Origin: UBA6770 sp965660875
Lineage (GTDB): Bacteria; Bacteroidota; Bacteroidia; Flavobacteriales_G; Salibacteraceae
Reading direction: 5' to 3'
NCBI GenBank assembly: GCA_965660875.1
Contig: CBFIBQ010000009.1
Coordinates: forward strand, 48,640 to 112,639
Length of the DNA stretch: 64,000 nucleotides
The translations under genes were made by a program, and so were the position numbers. This document shows positions 1 to 9,000 of the stretch, one piece after another. The notes under the pieces were generated by a model. That model did not search any database and was not told the DNA's origin. It saw nothing but the letters and a program-made list of their open reading frames with translations. The first letter of the stretch is position 1; every line of letters starts with the position of its first letter.

Positions 1-1
1 C

Positions 2-79
2 GAATATGGCGGTCGATTTAAAGATAAAGAAGTAAAACGAGAGTTTCTGGATTACATAAAAATGGAACTCGAAAAATAA
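2..79 (+). CDS. folE: GTP cyclohydrolase I, C-terminal end (partial)
   Basis: Only the last 25 codons are in the window, read in frame from base 2 to a TAA at 77-79. The peptide contains GGRFKDKEVKREFLDYI, which matches the usual end of GTP cyclohydrolase I (in E. coli FolE: GGLFKSS...HEFL). That enzyme converts GTP to dihydroneopterin triphosphate, the first step of folate and pterin synthesis. In many Bacteroidota folE lies directly upstream of cysS, as here, with a 12-nt gap. The call rests on a short tail plus context, so it is probable rather than certain. Confidence 0.65.
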   Translation, partial: EYGGRFKDKEVKREFLDYIKMELEK

Positions 80-91
80 ACACTCCAATTA

Positions 92-1600
92 ATGGCCCTA
101 TATGAGCAATACCCTGTTGAGGTATTCAATTCGCTAGGAAAAAAGAAAGAAAAGTTTGAGCCCTTAAACCCACCTCGTGTGGGTTTATATGTTTGTGGCC
201 CCACCGTTTATAATGAAGCTCATTTAGGTAACCTAAGATCCTTCTTATCCTTTGATATCGTTTGGCGATATCTGGAGCATTTAGGCTACAATGTGCGTTA
301 TGTAAGGAACATTACAGACGTTGGACACCTGGTTAGCGACGCTGATGAGGGTGAAGATAAAATTGAAAAGCGCGCTCGATTGGAACAAATTGAGCCAATG
401 GAAATCGTGCAGAAATACACGAACGGATTTCATGCAGTAAACAAAGTTTTCAATTTAAAAGAGCCTAGTATTGAGCCAACAGCGACGGGGCATATTATGG
501 AGCAAATTGAAATGGTGCAGCGCATTATTGATAATGGCTACGGTTATGAAGTAAATGGTTCAGTTTATTTCGATGTCAAGAAATTTCAGGAAAAATACGA
601 CTACGGAAAACTCTCTGGCAGAAAAGTCGAAGATCTATTGGAACAAACCAGAGAAAACCTAGCGGGTGGTTCAGAAAAACGATTCTTTGCCGATTTTGCC
701 ATCTGGAAAGGCGCTTCCGAAAACACACTTATGAAATGGAAATCGCCTTGGGGAATGGGTGTGCCGGGCTGGCATTTGGAGTGTTCCGTTATGAGCACCA
801 AATACTTAGGCGAGAAATTCGATATTCATGGTGGAGGAATGGATCTAAAATTCCCACACCACGAATGTGAGATTGCACAGAACGTTGGCGCTGGCGATGG
901 CGACCCCGTTCGGTATTGGATGCACGGAAACATGCTTACCGTAAACGGAACCAAAATGAGTAAATCCTTAGGCAATGCATTTTTACCCATGGAACTGATT
1001 GCTGGTGACCACGAGTTACTGGACCAAGGATATTCTCCCATGACCATTCGTTTTTTCTTTTTGCAAGCGCATTACAGAAGTACGGTTGATTTCTCTAACG
1101 AAGCCCTAAAAGCTGCTGAGAAGGGTTACAAACGACTCATGAATGCCAAGAGATTAGTTGCTGATATGTCGGCCGACGCAGGTGGTTCTGTAAACCAAGA
1201 ACTGGACAAAGAAATAAACCAATTGTGCGAGCAGGTTTATATAGAAATGGGCGACGATTTTAATACTCCTAAAACAGTTGCTGTACTTTTTGATTTGGCG
1301 AATAAAATAAACTCCTTTGCAGATAAACATGTTGCACTTTCGTCAATAAGCGCAAATACTTTCAATAAATTGCAAACAACCTTTATCACTATCATTTGCG
1401 ATGTTTTGGGGTTAAAAGATGAAACAGAAGGTGGTGGTTCTGATAAATTGGACGACGTGATGCAAATGTTGATCGAAATGCGAGCGGAAGCCAGAGCTAA
1501 TAAAAACTGGGAATTGTCGGACTCTATTCGCGACCGCCTGAATGCTGTTGGAATCGTATTAAACGACGGAAAAGAAGGAAGCGACTATCAAATAAAATAA
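92..1600 (+). CDS. cysS: Cysteinyl-tRNA synthetase
   Basis: Class I aminoacyl-tRNA synthetase of 502 residues, a normal family length. It charges tRNA-Cys with cysteine in the cytoplasm. Visible signatures: CGPTVYNEAHLGN near residues 35-47 (HIGH-type ATP motif plus the first zinc-binding Cys), GWHLECSVMS and HHECEIAQ (remaining zinc ligands) around residues 225-265, and KMSKSLGN near residue 290 (the KMSKS loop). The C-terminal helical anticodon-binding region follows. It starts with ATG 12 nt after the upstream gene and is followed 5 nt later by dcd, suggesting a folE-cysS-dcd transcription unit. The identification is secure. Confidence 0.97.
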   Translation: MALYEQYPVEVFNSLGKKKEKFEPLNPPRVGLYVCGPTVYNEAHLGNLRSFLSFDIVWRYLEHLGYNVRYVRNITDVGHLVSDADEGEDKIEKRARLEQIEPMEIVQKYTNGFHAVNKVFNLKEPSIEPTATGHIMEQIEMVQRIIDNGYGYEVNGSVYFDVKKFQEKYDYGKLSGRKVEDLLEQTRENLAGGSEKRFFADFAIWKGASENTLMKWKSPWGMGVPGWHLECSVMSTKYLGEKFDIHGGGMDLKFPHHECEIAQNVGAGDGDPVRYWMHGNMLTVNGTKMSKSLGNAFLPMELIAGDHELLDQGYSPMTIRFFFLQAHYRSTVDFSNEALKAAEKGYKRLMNAKRLVADMSADAGGSVNQELDKEINQLCEQVYIEMGDDFNTPKTVAVLFDLANKINSFADKHVALSSISANTFNKLQTTFITIICDVLGLKDETEGGGSDKLDDVMQMLIEMRAEARANKNWELSDSIRDRLNAVGIVLNDGKEGSDYQIK

Positions 1601-1605
1601 TAACC

Positions 1606-2124
1606 ATGATCCTATCCGGAAACGAAATAAAAAAGCAACTCGGTAAAAACATTTTTATTGACCCTTACGATGAAAAGCGTTTAAATCCGAATTCGTACAA
1701 TTTGAGTTTGCACGATCGGTTATTGGTTTACGATACGCCTATTTTGGAGATGAAAAAACCAAACCCTACCAAGGAGTTGTTTATTCCGGAAGAAGGATTG
1801 GTATTGGAACCAGGTAAATTATACTTGGGAAGAACCACAGAACATACCAGAACAGAAAGCTATGTACCTATGTTAGAGGGGCGTTCTAGTATTGGCCGTT
1901 TAGGGTTGTATATTCACGTAACTGCTGGTTTTGGAGATGTAGGGTTTTCGGGTTTTTGGACATTGGAGATTCACTGCGTAGAACCCATTCGAATTTATGC
2001 TGGTGTTGAAATTTGCCAGATTTACTACCATTCCATCGAGGGCGATTACGACAAATACGTAAGTGGAAAATACCAAGACAATCACGAAGTCCAGCCCAGT
2101 ATGTTGTATAAAGATTTTGAATAG
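1606..2124 (+). CDS. dcd: dCTP deaminase
   Basis: 172 residues, slightly shorter than E. coli Dcd (193). It deaminates dCTP to dUTP, feeding dTTP synthesis. The signature EGRSSIGRLGLYIH carries the conserved Arg of the active site, followed by TAGFGDVGFSGFWTLEI, whose Glu in TLE is the expected general base. The C-terminus (SGKYQDNHEVQPSMLYKDF) matches the lid segment of the family. The deaminase versus dUTPase distinction rests on the Glu, so deaminase is favoured; a bifunctional DCD-DUT activity cannot be excluded. Lies 5 nt after cysS. Confidence 0.9.
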   Translation: MILSGNEIKKQLGKNIFIDPYDEKRLNPNSYNLSLHDRLLVYDTPILEMKKPNPTKELFIPEEGLVLEPGKLYLGRTTEHTRTESYVPMLEGRSSIGRLGLYIHVTAGFGDVGFSGFWTLEIHCVEPIRIYAGVEICQIYYHSIEGDYDKYVSGKYQDNHEVQPSMLYKDFE

Positions 2125-2140
2125 TATGAACGTATTATGT

Positions 2141-2178
2141 CTAACGTATTACGCTAGACGTAACACGTAATACGTTAG
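2141..2178. repeat. 13-bp perfect inverted repeat (TAACGTA type)
   Basis: CTAACGTATTACG at 2141-2153 is repeated as its exact reverse complement at 2166-2178, with a 12-nt loop. It fills most of the 71-nt gap between dcd and yidD. There is no T-run after it, so it is not a classic terminator. A similar TAACGTA-themed hairpin lies at 21097-21138, which suggests a dispersed palindromic element. Confidence 0.75.
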
Positions 2179-2195
2179 CCATTTTACAACAATAA

Positions 2196-2441
2196 ATGAA
2201 ACTTCTACAGAAAATAATCGCGTTTCCCTTCTTACTCTTAATCAGAGTCTATCAATGGACAATTTCACCCTTATTGGGTCAAAATTGCAGACACTCCCCC
2301 ACTTGTAGCAGGTACACTTTTGAAGCTATCCAAATACACGGGCCAATTAAAGGAATTTGGTTGGGTTTAAAACGCATTAGTAAATGCCATCCTTGGGGCA
2401 CTAGCGGTTACGATCCAGTTCCTCCGGAGAAACATCAATGA
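2196..2441 (+). CDS. yidD: Membrane protein insertion efficiency factor YidD
   Basis: 81-residue YidD family protein (formerly DUF37). The family assists YidC-dependent insertion of inner-membrane proteins and sits at the membrane through an amphipathic N-terminal helix. Seen here: hydrophobic/basic N-terminus LLQKIIAFPFLLLIRVYQW, then the family core CRHSPTCSRYTFEAI and GLKRISKCHPWGTSGYDPVP, with the three conserved cysteines. The usual rpmH-rnpA-yidC context is absent; here it follows dcd. Its last 7 nt overlap the convergent coiled-coil gene. Confidence 0.95.
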   Translation: MKLLQKIIAFPFLLLIRVYQWTISPLLGQNCRHSPTCSRYTFEAIQIHGPIKGIWLGLKRISKCHPWGTSGYDPVPPEKHQ

Positions 2442-4600
2442 TCATCTACTCGATTGATATGATAAGGTTCAATCACGTTTCCTTCTTCGTCTTTAATGGT
2501 TGTAAACAAATCAAACTCAACAGCTGAAATCGGAGTGTTTGCATTTTTAAAGTAATATACTCCTCCCCATGGATGCTTCACGCGCCAATAGATACTACCC
2601 GTACCATCTTTAACTACCACTCGTTCTAATATTTCCTTATTACCCTTCATGTAAGTCTCTTCGGTAACACCTATCGGGTATTCTGTTGCTATTTCTTGGT
2701 GTACTCCCGGTTCTTTCAAATTCCATTCGTGATGTTCCTGAATGCTGGTGGTTTTGGGGTTCTGTGCCATTGCAGCTTGATCCAACTTAGCATGAATATC
2801 TTCGTGTTTGTCTTTATTTCTAGTCACTTTTTTTGCTGTGGCATGCAAATCATTTTTCTTTTTACTTACGGCTGCTTTACTAGCAGATTTCACTGCAGAA
2901 CCTGCAGCAGCAACTACGGGCGTTTTTTTGGTTTTTTCTGCAACTTCCTTTTCTTTTTCCTTTGCTAATTTCTCTTTTTGGGCTTCTCGCTCCGCTGCTT
3001 TCGCCTCTGCTAGTTTCTTTGCTTCTGCTTCCTCTTTTGCTTTTTTCTCCGCCTCCTCTGCTGCTTTTGCTTCTGCAACCGCCTTTTCCTCAGCAAGTTT
3101 TTCTGCTTCTTTAGCTCCTTTTGCCGCTTTCTTTGCTTGCTCTTCCGCTAACTGTTTTGCTTCCTCAGCTGCTTTGGCTTCTGCCTCTGCTTGTTCTTTT
3201 GCTGCTTTTTCTTCTTTCTCGGCTGCCTTAGCTTCTTCAGCCGCTTTCTCCTCAGCCAGTTTCTCAGCTTCTTTAGCTTCTTTAGCTCCTTTCCCCTCTT
3301 TCTTTGCCTGCTCTTCCGCTAACTTTTTAGCCTCCTCTGCTGCTTTGGCTTCTGCTTCAGCTTGCTCCTTTGCCTTTTTCTCGGCCTCTTCTGCTGCCTT
3401 TGCCTCAGCCGCTGCTTTCTCTTCTTCTAATTGCTTTGCTTCTTCTGCTGCTTTAGCTTCTGCTTCAGCCTGCTCTTTTGCTTTTTTCTCGGCCTCTTCT
3501 GCTGCCTTTGCCTCAGCCGCTGCCTTCTCTTCCGCTAGTTGCTTTGCTTCTTCTGCTGCTTTAGCTTCTGCCTCGGCTTTTTCTTTAGCCGCTTTTTCTG
3601 CTACTTCTGCCGCCTTAGCCTCCTCTGCTGCCTTTTCTTCAGCTAACTTTTTTGCCTCCTCAGCTGCTTTAGCCTCAGCCTCAGCTTTTTCTTTTGCTGC
3701 TATTTCAGCCGCCCTTTTTTCTTTGGTATCTTCTACAATTTGCAATTTGGTTAAAACTGCAGTTTTCTCGGGCATGAGTTTTTTGGCCTCCTCATACTGT
3801 TTCTTGGCTTCCTCAAAGTCTTCACTTTTGAGTGCTTTATCACCCGCTGCCATTAAATCGTCAAAAGCATCTTTTTTCTCTTTTAATGCTTCCGCTTCTG
3901 CTTTTGCTTTAGCTTCTGCCTCCGCTGCTGCCTCTGCATCTTTTGCCGCTTGCTCTTTTTTAGCTACTTTTTCCAGTAAATCTTTAGCCCCTTCCTTTCC
4001 AGGCATAGCAGCATTCGCCGCCTCCGCACTTTTTTTCGCCTCCTCAAAATCACCCTTGGATAGTGCTTTCTCGGCGGCTGCTTTGTTCTTTTCGTAAGCT
4101 TTTTTCTTTTCTTCTAGTTCCTCAACCAGTTCTTCAATTTTTTCCATTGCTTTCAGGGTATAATCCGCGTCCCAATCGAAACATTTTATAGATGGATCAA
4201 AGAATATCTGTCCTACTGGTTTATCCAAAACAGAATAATCTATTCCATCAATCTTTTCTATCATGCTTACTTGAACAGATCCTGGTCGACAACCAATATC
4301 AATCATCTCTGGAGTGACATTTTGAAGCAAAATTTCAACTCTCTTAGTAGCATAATACTGACGAGTAAATTCTAAGGTGTAGTTCTTACCAAACTCTAAG
4401 TCAAATTCGTACTTTCCATTTCCGTCGGCTGGAACTCTCTTGATTTTTTGACCATTTGCTTTTACAATGACAAAGGCGGTGGACATATCCGTAAAACCAT
4501 CTTTCATATCGCCATAAACATGTAGTTTCTCCATCTGCGAGAACAGAGAAAAGTACAAGATTGTGGCTATTAGTAATGAAATAAGACGTTTCATGGACAT
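2435..4600 (-). CDS. Secreted Ala/Lys/Glu-rich coiled-coil protein with TPR-like repeats
   Basis: 721 residues, no name recognised. Layout: signal peptide about 1-22 (MSMKRLISLLIATILYFSLF); a beta-sandwich, carboxypeptidase-regulatory-like segment about 25-115; two TPR-like helical hairpins around 165-285 (each with the pattern ALxxGDFEEAKK / AAMPGKE or LMPEK); then about 270 residues of AEAKAAEEAKxLAEEKA repeats predicted as long alpha-helical coiled coil; a basic linker; and a folded C-terminal domain of about 95 residues starting near HHEWNLKEPGVH. The helical stretch resembles TolA stalks only in composition. A periplasm-spanning or envelope-tethering role is inferred. Divergent from the rRNA methyltransferase; its 3' end overlaps yidD by 7 nt. 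Confidence 0.8.
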   Translation of the reverse strand: MSMKRLISLLIATILYFSLFSQMEKLHVYGDMKDGFTDMSTAFVIVKANGQKIKRVPADGNGKYEFDLEFGKNYTLEFTRQYYATKRVEILLQNVTPEMIDIGCRPGSVQVSMIEKIDGIDYSVLDKPVGQIFFDPSIKCFDWDADYTLKAMEKIEELVEELEEKKKAYEKNKAAAEKALSKGDFEEAKKSAEAANAAMPGKEGAKDLLEKVAKKEQAAKDAEAAAEAEAKAKAEAEALKEKKDAFDDLMAAGDKALKSEDFEEAKKQYEEAKKLMPEKTAVLTKLQIVEDTKEKRAAEIAAKEKAEAEAKAAEEAKKLAEEKAAEEAKAAEVAEKAAKEKAEAEAKAAEEAKQLAEEKAAAEAKAAEEAEKKAKEQAEAEAKAAEEAKQLEEEKAAAEAKAAEEAEKKAKEQAEAEAKAAEEAKKLAEEQAKKEGKGAKEAKEAEKLAEEKAAEEAKAAEKEEKAAKEQAEAEAKAAEEAKQLAEEQAKKAAKGAKEAEKLAEEKAVAEAKAAEEAEKKAKEEAEAKKLAEAKAAEREAQKEKLAKEKEKEVAEKTKKTPVVAAAGSAVKSASKAAVSKKKNDLHATAKKVTRNKDKHEDIHAKLDQAAMAQNPKTTSIQEHHEWNLKEPGVHQEIATEYPIGVTEETYMKGNKEILERVVVKDGTGSIYWRVKHPWGGVYYFKNANTPISAVEFDLFTTIKDEEGNVIEPYHINRVDDH
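3360..3600 (-). repeat. 108-bp tandem repeats within the coiled-coil gene
   Basis: TCGGCCTCTTCTGCTGCC starts at 3381 and recurs at 3489, a spacing of exactly 108 nt (36 codons), with only scattered substitutions in the flanking bases. The unit encodes one AEAKAAEEAEKKAKEQAE-type helical stretch. More diverged copies continue on both sides (about 3000-3700). This is a recent internal duplication and a likely site of length variation between strains. Confidence 0.8.
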
Positions 4601-4614
4601 TTTGAAATCTGCTG

Positions 4615-4622
4615 CAAAATTA
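4615..4622 (-). promoter_or_regulatory. Predicted -7 box of the coiled-coil gene
   Basis: The minus strand reads TAATTTTG, matching the Bacteroidota -7 consensus TAnnTTTG, 14 nt upstream of the start codon at 4600. No clear -33 TTG was found. Confidence 0.4.
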
Positions 4623-4756
4623 AGTAATTGGCAGTATTAGAGTGCGATGTGTATTCGATAAACTCATTCCAAACATGTACGCAGAAATTAAGCCATTTGT
4701 TCATTTTGCTGTGCACTTTTGACATTAAAAAGCATCTTTGTAAAAAATGTATTCGT

Positions 4757-5884
4757 ATGCCTCATTTTAATCTTTACGTAACTACCTATCAAGGGTTGGA
4801 AGAAACTTTACTGAACGAGTTAATCCAAAACCAAATTGGCACCCAACATGAAATACGAAAACGCGGTGTTGCATTTAAGGGTGATTTAGTTTCGGTATAT
4901 GCAGCTAATTACTCTGTTAGAACGGCACTTCGAGTATTGGTTAATTTAAAAACAATTGAATTAAATGAATCAAATGATCTGTATGATTTGGGAAAGTCTA
5001 TAGAATGGGAAAAGTACTTTGGACATAAAAAAACCATTGCCATTGATGCCGTTGTTCGCACAGAACTATTTAAAAACAGTGTATATGCTGCACAACTTTT
5101 AAAAGATTCCATATGTGACCGATTTATAGAGTCAGGATCAGAGCGTCCTGACGTAGACTTGAAAAAAGCTGATATTAGAATTCATTTATTAATTGCTGGA
5201 AACAACTGCACAATATCTCTGGATAGCAGTGGCGATTCTTTGCACAAGAGGGGGTATAAAACCGTTTCAGGTAAAGCGCCGTTAAGTGAAGTTTTAGCGG
5301 CTGGAATCATTCAATTGGCTAACTGGGATGGAAAAACAAATTTTCATGACGGAATGTGCGGCAGTGGTACACTCCTTAGCGAAGCATTTTTAATTTCCAA
5401 AAATGCAGCCTGCGGAAAATACCGAACAAACTATTGCTTCAAAAATTGGAAAAACTTCGACCAAGACCTGTGGAGTGATATTCAATCTCAAGCAAGATCT
5501 AAGGAGAACGATGATATTTCCCGAATTTATGGGTCGGATAGCCACCCCTATGCAGTAGAAGATGCACAAATGAATTTAGCTTCTGCCAAAATGGATCAGG
5601 ATATTGACGTGTATAAAAGAGATTTTTTTAAAAGTCCCGCTCCAGAAGCAAGCGGCCTACTGGTAATGAACCCTCCTTATGACAAGCGTATTCCGTTAGC
5701 CGATGCCAAACAATTTTACGCTGAAATTGGGGATAAGTTAAAGTCCGATTATAAAGGTTGGACCGCTGCTATTTTTAGTGCAAATATTCCTGCAATTAAA
5801 TCTCTTGGACTAAAACCAAAACGCAGAATTCCGCTTTGGAATGGTCCACTTGAGGGAAGGTTGATGCTTTATGAATTGTACTAA
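4757..5884 (+). CDS. THUMP-domain class I RNA methyltransferase (RlmL/YcbY N-terminal-like)
   Basis: 375 residues from the ATG at 4757. An upstream TTG in frame would add 43 residues without family resemblance, so it is rejected. The N-terminal ~150 residues (FNLYVTTYQGLEETLLNELI, HKRGYKTVSGKAPLSE) form the THUMP-containing RNA-binding region. The Rossmann domain shows motif I DGMCGSGTLLSEA and the catalytic motif IV MNPPYDKR. Relatives methylate guanine N2 in 23S rRNA (E. coli RlmL, G2445), and that is the likely reaction. The RlmK half of the E. coli fusion is absent, as is usual outside gammaproteobacteria. The exact target base is inferred. Confidence 0.88.
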   Translation: MPHFNLYVTTYQGLEETLLNELIQNQIGTQHEIRKRGVAFKGDLVSVYAANYSVRTALRVLVNLKTIELNESNDLYDLGKSIEWEKYFGHKKTIAIDAVVRTELFKNSVYAAQLLKDSICDRFIESGSERPDVDLKKADIRIHLLIAGNNCTISLDSSGDSLHKRGYKTVSGKAPLSEVLAAGIIQLANWDGKTNFHDGMCGSGTLLSEAFLISKNAACGKYRTNYCFKNWKNFDQDLWSDIQSQARSKENDDISRIYGSDSHPYAVEDAQMNLASAKMDQDIDVYKRDFFKSPAPEASGLLVMNPPYDKRIPLADAKQFYAEIGDKLKSDYKGWTAAIFSANIPAIKSLGLKPKRRIPLWNGPLEGRLMLYELY

Positions 5885-6099
5885 TCTTAAGGTATTTTCG
5901 TTTTTATCTACTTTAAACTCATACGCCAGACTCTACAATTATATTCAAACAAAACCAGCCCATTGATCTGGCAAACAAACCCTACTATTAAGTTTTTTTA
6001 CAACTCAACGTATTACCTCGTATTTCATCTAATACACTATAGAGTAAGGCCTTTTTTTAATCAAATTTCGCCCAATTTTCTTTCAACAGGTGGATAATT

Positions 6100-9000
6100 A
6101 TGGGTCGTTGCTTAGTCACTTTTGTAGCTTTTATATTATTAGGATTAAATGGAGCAACTGCAGATCGATATTGGATTGGTGCTACAAATAACAATTGGAA
6201 CGATACTGGAAATTGGTCTGCCACTAATGGCGGAATTGGCGGAGCTTCTGTTCCTGGAGCAGCTGACCGAGTTTTATTAAACTCTAATGGAAATGTAAAC
6301 CTAACTTTAGATTTGGCACCAACAGTTGAGTCCATAGATATTGCGTCTGGATATACTGCTATTATCGATCTTAATGGAAATAACCTCAAAATTAACGGTG
6401 CAACAACCAATGATTTTGAAGATGGGACTTTCAATAACACTTCGGGAGGAGAGGTTATTATCACCTGCACTGGAATAACCTATTTCCGTGGTACAACATT
6501 CAACCCTAATGTTACGGCTACCTCATCAAGGCTATTTCTAAATGGATCTACATTTAACGGAACGGTATCCATGACTAAAAATGGAGCTTCAGACGATGCA
6601 GGAAGAGGAGGAAATATTTTCAACAACGCTACATCATTCTCCTGTACTAGCGCTGGTTATTTGATGACTGGAAATGTTAACCCAGATACAATTAATGGGG
6701 TGCTTACACTCTTAAGTACTGGCACTAGAGGAATATATTTAGCACATAATTCTGCTGGCAATTATTTCAGTCAAAATATCATCGTAAACTCTACCAGTAC
6801 TACGGGCATCCGTATTGGACAAAACAACGGTTCGTCAGTCTTAGCATCAAACCGCACCATAACTGTGGGAGGTACGGGCTATTCTGCCGGTGAATTAAGA
6901 TTAAGAAACTTTACTCAAACGGGGGCTACTGCACAGAGTCTATCATTTACCGGTACTGGACATTTATACTTGTATGATTCGGACTTTGGTGGCAATGTAA
7001 CATTTTCAGCTCCAAGAGTTATTACTCGAGGAACTAGGTATCGCGGAACAGCAACTATTACGAAAAACGGAGTCTCTGATGATCAATCTGCAGGTGGTAA
7101 TCGCTTTGATGGAAATACAGTCTTAAATTGTTCCGGAGCCGATTATTTGATGATGGGAAATGGTTCTCCTGATACATTTAATCTAAACCTAACGTTGAAT
7201 AATACTGGCAAAAATGGAATTTATTTAGCGTATAATTCTGCAGGAAATTATGTCGGAGGTAATCTAACAGCTACTAATTCTGGGACAGGAACCAATTCTT
7301 GGATCTACATCTCTGATCGGTCAGCAAGTTCTATCACAATTAATGGAAATGTTGATTTTACGGTGAATGGCACATCAACTAACTGTCAAGGCCGATTAGG
7401 GTTGGATGGTGATGTTACGGTTGGTGGAAATGTAACTTTTACTAAAAACACCAACGCTACAACATCTGATGTGTACATCGCTCAAAATACAAATTCTGCT
7501 GTTTCCATTTCTGGAAATTTAACCTACTCTCAAACTGGATCTGGTACAAACACACGTGGTTACATTGGCAATAACGGAGATCTTACAGTTGGAGGAATTT
7601 GCACATTAACCAATAATTCTTCTGGCACTAATTCTCAAATTTATGTTGCAAACGGATCAACGTCAAACTCGAGTTTTAGTGGAAATATTGTTTTAGAATC
7701 AACAAATGCTTCCGCAGATGGTATTTTTTTTGGAAATAATGGTGGTGCCTCTACTCTAGCAGCTGCAAGAACAATCACAATTGGAGGTGGCGGTTTCTCA
7801 GCGGGAAATCTCTTGCTAAGAAACTTTACACAAATTGGAGCTACTCCGCAAAGTTTAACCATTACATCAACAGGCTACATATACTTGTATGACAGTCAAT
7901 GGGGTGATGCTACAACATTTACAGCCTCTAGAATTCTATCACGTGGAAGTACATTCGATGGAAATTGCACACTTACCAAAAATGGTGATGTTGAAGACCG
8001 ATCTTATGGTGGAAATGTATTTAACGGCAACATTGTTATGAATAATTCAGGTGTTGACCAATTTTATATGAGTTACAATCTACCCGATTCGGTAAACGGC
8101 AATTTGACCATTAATAATTCTGGAACACGTAGATCCTTTTTTGCGCATAGAGCTACCGGAAATTACGTTTCGGGAAACGTTGTGCTCAATAACACGGGCA
8201 CAGGTACAAGTCAAACTACAATTTCTATTGCACAAGACTCTGCTTCGACAATTGCAATTGGTGGAAATGTAATGGTCTCAAATTCAGGTACTTCTTCGGA
8301 TTGCAGAGCCTATATAGGTAATTCGGGCGACGTGACCATAACGGGTAACTTAACAGCTACCCATTCAGCAACAGGCGCAAATGGCTATTTATATATAGGA
8401 AATGGCGAGTACTCTGAAATTATTATTGGCGGAAATACAACCGTAACAAACAATTCAACTGGAACATCCACTCACAGAGTATATTTAGGTGAAAATGGTG
8501 ACCTTACCTTTAGCGGAACTCTTACCATGACAAATTCGTCAACAGCTACAAACAATCAAATTTTCTTGAACAACAGTGTAAATAGCTCTAACACCTACAA
8601 TCAGAATATTATAATAAATTCTACTGGCAACAGTGATGGTGTGTACTTCGGAAATAGCGGTGGTTCAAGCACCTTATCAGCAACCAGAACGATCTCAGTT
8701 GGTGGGTCTGGGTTTAGCGCAGGAGATTTAAGAATGAGAAACTTCACTCAAGTCGGAGGCACTGCACAAAGCTTTACTAATTCCGGAACCGGTTATATTT
8801 ATTTAAGAGATTGCAATTGGGGAGGAAATGTAACTTTTTCAGGAGGAAGAATGCGCACCGAGGGCACCACTTATCAAGGCATAGCTAACTTAACTAAAAC
8901 TGGAGCTTCTGATGATAGATCTCAAGGTGGTAACACATTTACTGGCGATGCCATATTAACCAATTCGGGCAGTGCATATTTCGGAATGGGGTATTTAGCA

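Noticed and set aside
2808..4097. Long plus-strand open frame (about 429 codons), Ser/Ala/Phe-rich
   Set aside because: It is the reverse complement of the Ala/Lys/Glu repeat gene; the composition follows from the repeats, and the minus-strand frame has a signal peptide and recognisable domains.
4628..4756. N-terminal extension of the rRNA methyltransferase from TTG
   Set aside because: The extra 43 residues contain many Cys and hydrophobic residues unlike the family start; the ATG at 4757 begins the conserved region.
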